A stretch of DNA of 64,000 nt from Bacillota bacterium (GTDB lineage: Bacteria > Bacillota_A > Clostridia > Lachnospirales > Lachnospiraceae): positions 1-64,000 of the forward strand of contig JAEZTQ010000056.1 of NCBI GenBank assembly GCA_023443625.1. The letters are read 5' to 3'. Positions 8,588-17,187 of the stretch are shown piece after piece; positions within the stretch are counted from its first letter, which is position 1, and every line of letters begins with the position of its first letter. The notes beneath the pieces are model-generated. The model ran no database searches. It was not told the origin of the DNA and saw only the letters and a list, made by a program, of their open reading frames with translations. The translations under genes were made by a program, and so were the position numbers.

Positions 8588-9019
8588 CTATTCTGTCTTG
8601 TTCTTTAACTTATCAAGAATTTGTTTAAAATTCATATTCTCTTTCATTTGCATATCCCTGACATAAACCTCCGATTCCTCCAGCTCGGTTATAAAATTTA
8701 CTGTATCCTTACCAACGGAAATGACAATAAATTTATTACTAACTTTGATAATCTGAAGAAATTTATTGGGACTGATGCGGTATGTATCAATAACTCTAAA
8801 ATTACTGTTCTTTAATTGGCCTAGTGATAGCTTTCCAGCATATTTTGAAGTAAAATATGCAGCCACTAGTATTAAAATCAATATAAAAACTAGACCAATT
8901 AATTCCAATACACTATTTGATCCAACGATCTGATTTGGTACTTCACTAGGTGCAGACGATGGTGTAGGTGTAACACCATTATTAATACTAGCTAAAATTA
9001 CCATCGTTTTTCCCATCAT
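8588..9019 (-). CDS. fliO: FliO (FliZ), flagellar export accessory membrane protein
   Basis: A 143-residue protein with a short extracytoplasmic N-terminus, one strong membrane segment (about residues 40-57) and a basic cytoplasmic domain. The pattern SNFRVIDTYRISPNKFLQII is typical of FliO. FliO helps assemble the FliPQR gate. Two adjacent ATG codons can serve as start. It is placed between cheY and fliP, as in Bacillus and Clostridium flagellar operons. Confidence 0.9.
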   Translation of the reverse strand: MMGKTMVILASINNGVTPTPSSAPSEVPNQIVGSNSVLELIGLVFILILILVAAYFTSKYAGKLSLGQLKNSNFRVIDTYRISPNKFLQIIKVSNKFIVISVGKDTVNFITELEESEVYVRDMQMKENMNFKQILDKLKNKTE

Positions 9020-9025
9020 AATGAA

Positions 9026-9388
9026 TTAACCCACCGCTTTCTTTACTGCTTCCAAAACTCTATCAGCTTGAAAAGGCTTAACTATAAAATCTTTTGCTCC
9101 TGATTGAATAGATTCTATAACCATTGCCTGCTGTCCCATAGCGGAACACATAATAATATTTGCACTGGGATCAGAAGCTTTTATCTTCTTAAGTGCCTGG
9201 ATACCATCGAGTTCAGGCATTGTAATATCCATCATAACTAGATCCGGCTTCGTCTCTATATACTTATCTATTGCCTTTAAGCCATTCTCTGCCTCTCCTG
9301 CGATGATGTATCCGTTCTTGGTTAAGATATCCTTAATCATCATTCTCATAAATGCTGCATCATCACAAATTAAAATACTTTTTGCCAT
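9026..9388 (-). CDS. cheY: CheY chemotaxis response regulator
   Basis: A 120-residue single receiver domain with acidic D9/D10, phospho-acceptor D54 in VMMDITMPELDG, S82 and K104 in the VKPF turn. It has no output domain. In Firmicutes CheY-P binds the C-ring switch and changes rotation bias. It is encoded right after fliY, whose product is a switch protein with CheC-type phosphatase motifs, so signal and quencher are adjacent. SD AGGAGA precedes the ATG. Confidence 0.95.
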   Translation of the reverse strand: MAKSILICDDAAFMRMMIKDILTKNGYIIAGEAENGLKAIDKYIETKPDLVMMDITMPELDGIQALKKIKASDPSANIIMCSAMGQQAMVIESIQSGAKDFIVKPFQADRVLEAVKKAVG

Positions 9389-9442
9389 GTTATATTCTCC
9401 TATCCTTTTTGTATTTAGTGTAAATCACATAGTAATCCAGAA

Positions 9443-10609
9443 TTAATTTACTATCTCTGTAACTCGGATGCCGAAAGCTTCTTCCATAACTACAACTTCG
9501 CCCTTTGCAACAAATTTACCGTTCACTAATACATCAATCGGTTCACCTGCCAGACGATTTAATTCTATAATTGTTCCTGGAGTAAAATCAAGTATTTCTT
9601 TTATTGATTTACTAGTTCTTCCTAATTCTACCGTAACCTCTAATGGTACATCCATTAATATGCCTATATTCTCAGGTTGTATCATTTGGCTCTGCACTGG
9701 ATTAAATGGTGCAAATTGAACCGGTGCTACATTAACATCCTGCATAGGAGGCATCATATAAGGTACTGCCCCTTGCATTCCTGGATTTGGATAAGGATAG
9801 GGGTATGGATTAAATCCCTGAGGTGGTACCTGTTGTTGCTGTGCCATTGTTGGATTACTCTCAACAGTCGGCGGTGTTGGCTTCGTTGCACTGGGTTCAA
9901 GAGGCTGTCTGGTGGGTATTTCAGGCTCCATTGTTGTTGCCTGAATAAACTCCTTATATAAATCTCTTGCAAAATCATAGGGGTAAAGCTGCATAAGAAC
10001 ACTGTCTACTAAATCCCCTATCTCCATATGGAAGGAGACCCGCACAAAGCTTTCTTTAAGGAAATCTGCTATATTCTCCCCATTGATATGCTCATACAAA
10101 TCTACCACTGTTGCTGTAGGAGGGGTGATATTCACTCTCTTTTCAAGCATTGAGGATATTGATGTCGCTGCTGATCCCATCATCTGGTTCATTGCTTCAC
10201 TGATTGCACTTAGGTGTAATTCAGATAAGTCACCAGATATATTAGTACCATCTCCTCCCATCATCAGATCTGTAATAACTTTAACATCCTTCTCTTTCAG
10301 GATTAATATATTATTGCCATCTAGACCATCTGCATAATATATCTGGATAAATACACAGGGTCTATCATAACTGCTAACAATATCTTTCCAAGTTGCGTAT
10401 TCAACCACTGGTGTTGTAATATTAACTCTTTGGTTTACTAAAGAAAATAATGTCGTTGCGGCAGTCCCCATACTTATATTTGATATTTCGCCTATAGCAT
10501 CTTTCTCAGCAGCAGTTAATTGTTCTGTTGGAGTATCACTTACTGAATCATCTGTATTCATACCGTTTAATAAAGCATTAATTTCTTCTTGAGAAAACAT
10601 TCCGTCCAT
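9443..10609 (-). CDS. fliY: FliY, C-ring switch protein with CheC-like phosphatase domains
   Basis: A 388-residue protein in three parts. It has an N-terminal EIDALL-like segment (FSQEEINALLNG), a CheC/CheX-type domain with two E-x2-N active-site helices (EISNISMG and SEAMNQMMG), and a C-terminal FliN/SpoA domain (about 310-388). Between them is a 70-80-residue proline/tyrosine/glutamine-rich linker with PYPYPYPNP. FliY replaces FliN in Gram-positive motors and dephosphorylates CheY-P. Both phosphatase helices look intact. The ATG at 10609 has GAGGAG nine bases upstream. Confidence 0.95.
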   Translation of the reverse strand: MDGMFSQEEINALLNGMNTDDSVSDTPTEQLTAAEKDAIGEISNISMGTAATTLFSLVNQRVNITTPVVEYATWKDIVSSYDRPCVFIQIYYADGLDGNNILILKEKDVKVITDLMMGGDGTNISGDLSELHLSAISEAMNQMMGSAATSISSMLEKRVNITPPTATVVDLYEHINGENIADFLKESFVRVSFHMEIGDLVDSVLMQLYPYDFARDLYKEFIQATTMEPEIPTRQPLEPSATKPTPPTVESNPTMAQQQQVPPQGFNPYPYPYPNPGMQGAVPYMMPPMQDVNVAPVQFAPFNPVQSQMIQPENIGILMDVPLEVTVELGRTSKSIKEILDFTPGTIIELNRLAGEPIDVLVNGKFVAKGEVVVMEEAFGIRVTEIVN

Positions 10610-10615
10610 AGCCTG

Positions 10616-11596
10616 TTACTCCTCTCCTCTAATAATTGATGAAATTTTAACCGCATAAGAGCCTGAGGATGCACCTGGCAGTGCAGTAAATTTATGTAGA
10701 TTGCCTACGTAAACGGCTAATTCATCTTCTACTTTAGAATTTAATTTAATGATGTCACCCTTCTGAATATTGGCAAAATCATTTACAGATATAGTACTTT
10801 TGCCTAATACTGCTCGAATGGGTATCCTTGCTTTAGATATTGCAATTTCTATAATATCCTGATAGGATTTATCATCATTCATTTGCATTGTTGAATACCA
10901 GTATTTTGTATTCAGTTTATCTATTACTTTCTCCAGACTAACATAAGGAAGACATATATTCATCATTCCTTCAATATTACCTACTTTAATATTTAATGTT
11001 ATCAGTGAGATCATCTCACTTGGTGAGATTATTTGTGCAAATTGAGAGTTTGTCTCAATTCTTAATAATCTTGGCGAAACCTGTATTACATTAGCCCAGG
11101 GTTCTCTGAGCAGGTTCGTACAAACATTAAATATACGCTCTATAATTGATAATTCAATTTCTGAGAAATCCCTGACTTTTTCTAACGGATATCCTCCGCC
11201 TCCCAACATTCTATCGACAATGGCATAACCTAAATTATCTGCCAGTTCAATTATGATATTCCCTTCCAATGGAGAGAAATCAATAATTCCCAATAAAACA
11301 GGATTAGATAGGGCGTTAGTAAATTCAGAAAATTGCACTGCCTCGGAATTTATTACTTCGACCTGAACATTCTTACGAAGATATGCAGGAAGATTGGTTG
11401 CTAGTAATCTTGCATAATGTTCGAAAATAATATTCATTGTTCTAAGGTGCTCTTTAGAAAACTTGGATGGTCTGGCAAAGTCATAGTTCTTAATCTGCTT
11501 TTCCGACGTTTGTATGTACTCATCCGCATCAAGTTCACCACTTGATAGCGCTGCTAGCAGATTATCTATCTCATTTTGGGATAAGACATCGCCCAT
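10616..11596 (-). CDS. fliM: FliM, flagellar motor switch protein
   Basis: A 326-residue FliM. The N-terminal LSQNEIDNLLAAL is the CheY-P-binding peptide, followed by the CheC-like middle domain with the GGxG loop (RMLGGGGYP) and a C-terminal SpoA domain. The ATG at 11596 is preferred over one two codons upstream because GGAGG lies eight bases before it; the upstream ATG would sit only two bases from the SD. fliY follows after six bases. Confidence 0.95.
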   Translation of the reverse strand: MGDVLSQNEIDNLLAALSSGELDADEYIQTSEKQIKNYDFARPSKFSKEHLRTMNIIFEHYARLLATNLPAYLRKNVQVEVINSEAVQFSEFTNALSNPVLLGIIDFSPLEGNIIIELADNLGYAIVDRMLGGGGYPLEKVRDFSEIELSIIERIFNVCTNLLREPWANVIQVSPRLLRIETNSQFAQIISPSEMISLITLNIKVGNIEGMMNICLPYVSLEKVIDKLNTKYWYSTMQMNDDKSYQDIIEIAISKARIPIRAVLGKSTISVNDFANIQKGDIIKLNSKVEDELAVYVGNLHKFTALPGASSGSYAVKISSIIRGEE

Positions 11597-11659
11597 TGTC
11601 ATTACCTCCTATTTACTAGTTACATAATACCACATTATGAGAATAATATCATCATTTTT

Positions 11660-12163
11660 CTACTGGAATAACATATTTCCAAAGGATATACTAATTATAA
11701 AATCGGAACTAAAATAATCTTGAATTTGTTTTTTAGCTTCTTCTCTAATCTTATCTTTGTTCTCTTTAACTTGTTCTATTGTGTATTTAGCAAAGATGTC
11801 CGTTATTATTTCTTTAATTGCATTTTCATTTTCTAACATTTTCTCGGATAAATCTTTATAATCTTCATTCTTACTGTTCATTGACAGAGATACTTGCATC
11901 TGTGCATAATGAGCCTCATCGTCTGTACTGGCCAAATTTACTGTAAGCTTTTCATCTATATTATGGCTTACAATATCTTTAACAGTTACATCACCCAGCT
12001 CAGATTTTGACTCCAACTCCAAATCTACAACTGATGCTACTTTATCTATTAATTGATTTGTTCTCTTAGCAGCTGGTACGATTGCAAAAATTAAAACAGC
12101 AAGTAATGCGGTATTAATTAAGACTATAGCCATAATAATAATGGTTAATATATTCTTCTTCAT
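11660..12163 (-). CDS. fliL: FliL, basal-body-associated protein
   Basis: A 167-residue single-pass membrane protein: a short basic N-terminus, one helix (about 5-28), then an extracytoplasmic domain of FliL type ending DYFSSDFIISISFGNMLFQ. FliL rings surround the stator and stabilise its active form. It lies between motB and fliM, which fits. GGGAGG lies ten bases before the ATG. Confidence 0.9.
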   Translation of the reverse strand: MKKNILTIIIMAIVLINTALLAVLIFAIVPAAKRTNQLIDKVASVVDLELESKSELGDVTVKDIVSHNIDEKLTVNLASTDDEAHYAQMQVSLSMNSKNEDYKDLSEKMLENENAIKEIITDIFAKYTIEQVKENKDKIREEAKKQIQDYFSSDFIISISFGNMLFQ

Positions 12164-12205
12164 TTACAGAAGACCTCCCTTAGTTTTTGAGTTTTATATC
12201 TTAAC

Positions 12206-13150
12206 TTAATTAGTGCTATATTCGTTATAAATTTTAATTTCTATCCTTCTGTTATTTGCTCTACCCTCAGAAGTAGCATTGCTGCTAATTGGTTCATACT
12301 CACCACGACCGGAATACTTCAGTGCAGATGGATCAATTCCACATTCACGAATTAAATATTCTGCCGCATTTAATGCTCTTGCAGATGAGAGCCAGTTATT
12401 GTCCTTGAATTTATTACTGGTCATAGGTACATTATCTGTGTGACCTGTGATCTCAAATCTATAACCTTTAAATTTATTAAGGATATTTCCTATCTTATCC
12501 AAAACCGGTAATGCTGTTTTCCTTATATCCGCTTCACCAGAGTCATATAATACAGAGCCTTTAAGAGTAAGCTGAACATATTTGTTATCCGGATCAATAC
12601 TTAACTCTATGTCATTTTTCAAATTATACTGGCCCGTCAAATCAGATATCTGATCATACATGTCCTCATTGGCTTTAGCCATCTCTGCATTAATCTTCTC
12701 AAGAGCTGCATCCAGACCAATCTCTTCATTACCAACAGTCATATCCGTGGAAGCTGATCCAGTTACTTCTTCTGGATTTGGTGAATCTTGAGTACCGGGA
12801 TTACCATTCTGCGCATTAATTAGGTCTGATGTATCTGCTTGTCCATCGGTATTGATTCCTGCCCTACTGCTGGATCTACCAACATTAGTGAAGTATTGAT
12901 CCAACTCACTAAGCTGTGTCATTCCTGAGGATATCAATTCACCTTCACCCATAGAAGCTCCTCCTCCATCAAATAAACCAAAGGAATTTGAAAAAGAAAT
13001 TGATATTTTTTCAAATTTTTCTTGATTTACATCGGAATAGGCAAAAAGCATAACGAAAAAACAAAGAAGCAAATTCATTAAATCCGCAAAGGTATTCAAC
13101 CACGGTGCATTTCCTCCTGATGGTGCTTCTTCTCGTCTCTTTCTAGCCAA
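12206..13150 (-). CDS. motB: MotB, stator protein with OmpA-type peptidoglycan-binding domain
   Basis: A 314-residue MotB. The single membrane helix begins with the proton-carrying aspartate D23 in NTFADLMNLLLCFF. A long glycine/serine/acidic periplasmic linker is followed by an OmpA-like domain (about 185-310) with the ITGHTDNVP motif. It starts with TTG (GGTGA five bases upstream) and overlaps motA by eight bases, so the stator pair is translationally coupled. Confidence 0.95.
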   Translation of the reverse strand: MARKRREEAPSGGNAPWLNTFADLMNLLLCFFVMLFAYSDVNQEKFEKISISFSNSFGLFDGGGASMGEGELISSGMTQLSELDQYFTNVGRSSSRAGINTDGQADTSDLINAQNGNPGTQDSPNPEEVTGSASTDMTVGNEEIGLDAALEKINAEMAKANEDMYDQISDLTGQYNLKNDIELSIDPDNKYVQLTLKGSVLYDSGEADIRKTALPVLDKIGNILNKFKGYRFEITGHTDNVPMTSNKFKDNNWLSSARALNAAEYLIRECGIDPSALKYSGRGEYEPISSNATSEGRANNRRIEIKIYNEYSTN

Positions 13151-13940
13151 CTAATTCACCGCCTTCTTCTCTCATTGCATCTCTACGAGCCGGTGACAGG
13201 AAGGACTTTAGTTTTTCTTCGATAACTCTTGGGTTCTCTCCCGCTTGAATTGATAATAAGCCTTCCACCATAACTTCTTTTATTAGAATTTCCTTTGAAT
13301 TATTAGCCTTAAGTTTAGATGAAATAGGAATACATATCCAGTTTGCAAGCATAGAACCATAAAAGGTAGTAATCAATGCTACTGACATATTTGGTCCAAT
13401 AGTACTAACATCCTCCATGTCGTTCAACATGTTAATAAGACCAATCAGGGTACCAATCATACCCCAGGCAGGACCCATGGCTGCCATTGAATCCCAAAAA
13501 CTTATTGTATCAGAATGTCTTCCTTCAATACAATTAAGTTCTGTCTCCAGAATACTACGCACCAATTCAGGGTCTGTACCGTCAACGATTAATAATAGAC
13601 CCTTCTTTAGGAATTCATCATCAATTCCATTGGCTGCTTCTTCCAGTGACAATAAACCTTCCTTTCTAGCTATGTTGGATAAGTCAATAATCGTTTTAAT
13701 CGTTTCTTCTTCATTGGAGGGCAAGCGTTTTAATATTAAGGAAAAACTCTTAATGCTATTGAAGAACCCTCCGAAGCTCTGGGACATAATCAATACGCAA
13801 AATATGGAACCACCAAAGGTAATCATAATAGAAGCTACATCATAGAAATTCCCTAATGCTGATGGTCCTATTCCCCACATCATACCAACAATAACAATAA
13901 TACCACATAACACCATTCCGATAATTGATGCTAAATCCAA
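13143..13940 (-). CDS. motA: MotA, stator channel protein
   Basis: A 265-residue MotA with four membrane helices and the large cytoplasmic loop that contacts FliG. The longest frame begins with GTG at 13949, but no ribosome-binding site can fit there. The TTG at 13940 gives the usual MDLASIIG start and has AAGGTGA five bases upstream, so it is chosen. The conserved MGPAWGMIGTLIGLI channel helix is present. Confidence 0.93.
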   Translation of the reverse strand: MDLASIIGMVLCGIIVIVGMMWGIGPSALGNFYDVASIMITFGGSIFCVLIMSQSFGGFFNSIKSFSLILKRLPSNEEETIKTIIDLSNIARKEGLLSLEEAANGIDDEFLKKGLLLIVDGTDPELVRSILETELNCIEGRHSDTISFWDSMAAMGPAWGMIGTLIGLINMLNDMEDVSTIGPNMSVALITTFYGSMLANWICIPISSKLKANNSKEILIKEVMVEGLLSIQAGENPRVIEEKLKSFLSPARRDAMREEGGELVG

Positions 13941-14033
13941 AAAAGTCACCTTCTATCTTTATTATATTTTGAAACATATCTTATGTTATTAGGAAGTTGC
14001 ATCCTTAACATAAACAATCATGGGATGCATATA

Positions 14034-14225
14034 TTACAAATCTCGACTAAATATTTCCTTTTTGTATAATATTACAAGATTCTTTATTTCCTGTCCACTT
14101 TCTTTTACAATCAATTTATTTCCGGATGTCAATGTAATAATAGTATCAGGTGACTCCTCAACCTTTTCAATTAATTCCGCATTAATGAATAATTTTTTAT
14201 CATTTAGCCTGGTAACTTCAATCAT
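14034..14225 (-). CDS. flbD: FlbD/SwrD, small flagellar protein
   Basis: A 63-residue protein beginning MIEVTRLNDKKLFINAELIE, typical of the FlbD family (pfam FlbD; SwrD/YlzI in Bacillus, where it raises flagellar power). No membrane segment is seen. It sits between flgE and motA, the conserved position. AGGAGG precedes the ATG. The molecular function is not known in detail. Confidence 0.9.
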   Translation of the reverse strand: MIEVTRLNDKKLFINAELIEKVEESPDTIITLTSGNKLIVKESGQEIKNLVILYKKEIFSRDL

Positions 14226-14302
14226 AATTACCTCCTATCCTCTACTCTTTCCTGCGGTTAACATTACTCCCTCTAAACAAAGTAATACTCTAATTTATAA
14301 AC

Positions 14303-14325
14303 GGGTGGCAGTAATTCTGCCACCC
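14303..14325 (-). terminator. GC-rich hairpin between flgE and flbD (possible partial terminator)
   Basis: A perfect 9-bp inverted repeat GGGTGGCAG...CTGCCACCC with a 5-nt loop lies in the flgE-flbD spacer. On the minus strand it is followed only by GTTTATAAATT, so the U-tract is weak. It may lower read-through or protect the flgE end of the message; a full terminator is unlikely because the operon continues. Confidence 0.55.
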
Positions 14326-14370
14326 ATCATTACTGACATATGGCATTCCTATTCATACATCAGCCTTGTG

Positions 14371-15837
14371 TTATCTCTTCAAATTAATAAGTTCTTCTAA
14401 CAAGGTATCAGATGTTGTAATTATTCTTGAGTTTGCCTGGAAGCCTCTCTGTGTAGTTATCATATCCGTAAACTGCTGGGATAAATCTACATTTGACATC
14501 TCCAATACACCTGTAGATAAACTTCCGCCTCCCTGCGTAGGATCTTGTCCTATTCCATCAAAATCTCCTGAGTTTTGTGTCGCTGCAAACATACTGTCTC
14601 CAACTGCTTCTAGACCTGCCGGATTCGAAAAGCTTGCCACTGCAATCTGACCCAGTAATTTACTATCACCATTATCATATTTTCCATAGATTTTACCGGA
14701 AGTATCAATCGCTACACCGGTCATATTACCAACCTTCTTACCAGCACCAAGATTTTCCAGACTTCCTTTATTAGCTTCTAAAGCGGAAGATCCGCTAGTG
14801 GAATACATGGTTATGGACGAAAAGTCTATATCAAGATCTGCGAAAGGACTTTCTCCATCACCGGCAGAAGCACCAATTTGAAGTGTAATACTCTTATTGC
14901 CCTCTTCCGAAGTTGCATCATCGCCCACACTTACAAATTTACCAGTAGCACCATTAAAGGTTAGTAAGGGACCGTCCGTAGCATCCAGGCTGAAGGTACC
15001 ATCTGTCTCTGAAATATCACCTACGGAATAGGATACCCCACCAAAGGTAAAGCTGTTAATCGACGTCTCAGAATAGGTTACTGCAGCTGTCTCCGGATCT
15101 ATATTTTTCTTAACAAAGATGGACTGGCCTACTTCATCCTTGATATCAGTGATTACAACCTTATATTGATTGGTAGCTTCTTCAGTCTGAACCACTTTTA
15201 AATCTGCACTGTAGCTATGGCCCCTCTTATCATAAAATGAAACATTAACAATTTTGCCTGTGCCACTAGCTATCTGTGTATCTTTGCTATCAATATTTCC
15301 CGTTATGTGTGCATTGGTTGTAGCTTCAGGATTTGCATACAAATTCTCAGGTGTCATGATTTCTAATGGTTTCACTACATCTGCTACGGTCTTCGTAGGA
15401 TCATTAGAGTCTATACCCCAACCCATTACAGTAGCACCGGATGCCGTACAGAGAGTTCCATTTGCATCAACATTAAAGGATCCCGCTTTGGTGAAGTAAT
15501 TTGTTCCACCACTATTAACTATAAAGAAAGCCTCACCTTCTATCATAACATCAAAAGGATTATCTGTTCTTTGAGCCGCACCACTTTTTGTTATCGATGC
15601 TGTAATTGATGCCAAATTGGAACCAAGACCAATTTGCATTGCATTACGTCCCGCCATTCCTGTTGCAGCATTCGGACCAGAAGCTGCTTGCGTTGTCTGA
15701 TAAAAGATATCAGAGAAATTTACGGAACTAGATTTAAATCCAATTGTATTAACATTAGAAATGTTATTACCAATTACGTCCATTTTCGTCTGGTGCACTT
15801 TTAATCCAGAAACACCAGAAAACAATGATCTCATCAT
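14371..15837 (-). CDS. flgE: FlgE, flagellar hook protein
   Basis: A 488-residue hook protein with the N-terminal rod/hook helix (MMRSLFSGVSGLKVHQ, then IGNNISNVNTIGFKSS) and the C-terminal coiled-coil helix ending QANSRIITTSDTLLEELINL. These are the paired D0 helices that build the axial structure. The central part carries the FlgE D1/D2 domains. The longest frame starts 11 codons upstream without a good SD; GGAGGT lies nine bases before the ATG at 15837, which is chosen. Confidence 0.95.
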   Translation of the reverse strand: MMRSLFSGVSGLKVHQTKMDVIGNNISNVNTIGFKSSSVNFSDIFYQTTQAASGPNAATGMAGRNAMQIGLGSNLASITASITKSGAAQRTDNPFDVMIEGEAFFIVNSGGTNYFTKAGSFNVDANGTLCTASGATVMGWGIDSNDPTKTVADVVKPLEIMTPENLYANPEATTNAHITGNIDSKDTQIASGTGKIVNVSFYDKRGHSYSADLKVVQTEEATNQYKVVITDIKDEVGQSIFVKKNIDPETAAVTYSETSINSFTFGGVSYSVGDISETDGTFSLDATDGPLLTFNGATGKFVSVGDDATSEEGNKSITLQIGASAGDGESPFADLDIDFSSITMYSTSGSSALEANKGSLENLGAGKKVGNMTGVAIDTSGKIYGKYDNGDSKLLGQIAVASFSNPAGLEAVGDSMFAATQNSGDFDGIGQDPTQGGGSLSTGVLEMSNVDLSQQFTDMITTQRGFQANSRIITTSDTLLEELINLKR

Positions 15838-15924
15838 AACTATTTGACCTCCATTTTTTTGCTTAATCATTTTGTATCCAATCTGTCATTCATGGATACG
15901 AAAGCCTCCATAAGGTCCGGCTTT

Positions 15925-16323
15925 TTATATGATTACTGCTCCATCGATATTGGTAAACACCTTATCTTCTCCATCATTTACTGCAGTTATTACCGTATTA
16001 TTTTTAACATTTACGATAAAGGCAAGATTGTCTACCATTACCAAAGATTCGTTAATTCCCTTCTCTCCCGCTTTCTTTGTACCGATTTCCAACCGTTCTA
16101 ACTGTTCATCCGTTAGGTCAATATTACGGCTAGCCAATCTTTCATTCGCATGCTTGGAGAATTTTAATTCGCTTGCTGCATCAACAGACTGCTTGCTTTT
16201 TAAAACTTCACTAAAAGGAGTGGCCAAAAGCTGTTTATTTACTCCTGAAGTACTACTCTTATTGGCATTCAGCTGTTGGGTCATCTGCTCTATGGAGGGG
16301 AATTGGTTTATAGGAATATTCAT
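15925..16323 (-). CDS. TIGR02530-family flagellar operon protein
   Basis: A 132-residue protein with the pattern FSKHANERLASRNIDLTDEQLERLE and a C-terminal DNLAFIVNVKNNTVITAV segment. These match the TIGR02530 family found between flgD and flgE in Gram-positive flagellar operons. Its role is unproven; association with hook assembly is inferred from position. The first in-frame ATG (16335) has no SD, and GGAGG lies between it and the ATG at 16323, so the latter is used. Confidence 0.88.
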   Translation of the reverse strand: MNIPINQFPSIEQMTQQLNANKSSTSGVNKQLLATPFSEVLKSKQSVDAASELKFSKHANERLASRNIDLTDEQLERLEIGTKKAGEKGINESLVMVDNLAFIVNVKNNTVITAVNDGEDKVFTNIDGAVII

Positions 16324-16347
16324 AAAAACCTCCATTCTTACAGTGTA

Positions 16348-17154
16348 TTAAGCTTGTGTCACTGGATCGCTGCCTGTCTCAGTACTTACAACTGTATTAG
16401 TGTTATCTAGGTCTGTTACTTTAGAATTTTGTATCTGTAGGGTAACCATATCCTCCACTGTTGTATAAAGAGCATCATTGAATGCCAATGTCATTTTATA
16501 AGAACCATTTTTTAGTCCTGCAAAGGCAGCTTTATCTATGATTACTTTGTTGTCCTTAACATTAACTAATTTTGAATCAAGTACTTTTTCATTAATCGCT
16601 ACTGCAACATTATTTGCCACTGTTTTACCAGTACCTAGACTTATCTCAATGCTTTGATTCTTAGGATTATTTGCATCATACTTTAATTCAGTTTTTTGGT
16701 TTACTTTGGGAAGACCCTGTTCTAAGTGATATGTATCATCAATCACGCTATCCAATAAATCTATGGAATATAAACTTCCATTTACTGATAACATAGATTT
16801 ACCACCAGACATGTTCACAAAGTCAGCTCTTCCCTCAATGTATGTGGGATTGCCAACAGAATTAACTGTTTTAATAATCACATTCTTACCCACCAAGCTA
16901 AAGGCTTGAGAGTTAGCTGTAGCAGCACTTAAATTCTGCAATTCCTCTAATTGTGAATAAGTTGCAAGCTGCGCTACATATTCCGTATTAGAGCTGGGGT
17001 TAAGGGGATCTTGATATTTCATTTGCGTAACTAACAGCTGAAGAAAAGCATCCTTACCCAAGGTGTTTCCAGAACTTTCAGTTTTCTTTGAATTTGTTGA
17101 TGCTGCAGTTTCCTGTACTTTACCTTCCTTAATCGGTTGTACTAAATCACTCAT
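16348..17154 (-). CDS. flgD: FlgD, hook-cap scaffolding protein
   Basis: A 268-residue FlgD. The conserved N-terminal region includes LGKDAFLQLLVTQMKYQDPL and TEYVAQLATYSQLEEL, which mark FlgD. The C-terminal part has the tudor/FnIII-like fold pattern. FlgD caps the growing hook and is exported through the FlhA/FlhB gate. SD GGAGG precedes the ATG. It follows fliK, the hook-length ruler, by 33 bases. Confidence 0.95.
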   Translation of the reverse strand: MSDLVQPIKEGKVQETAASTNSKKTESSGNTLGKDAFLQLLVTQMKYQDPLNPSSNTEYVAQLATYSQLEELQNLSAATANSQAFSLVGKNVIIKTVNSVGNPTYIEGRADFVNMSGGKSMLSVNGSLYSIDLLDSVIDDTYHLEQGLPKVNQKTELKYDANNPKNQSIEISLGTGKTVANNVAVAINEKVLDSKLVNVKDNKVIIDKAAFAGLKNGSYKMTLAFNDALYTTVEDMVTLQIQNSKVTDLDNTNTVVSTETGSDPVTQA

Positions 17155-17187
17155 ATTTATCCTCCTTTCTCAATATTACAATCCTTC

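Noticed and set aside
14020..14400. Plus-strand frame of 126 codons opposite flbD
   Set aside because: Overlaps flbD and the flgE hairpin in antisense, no SD, no recognisable domain.
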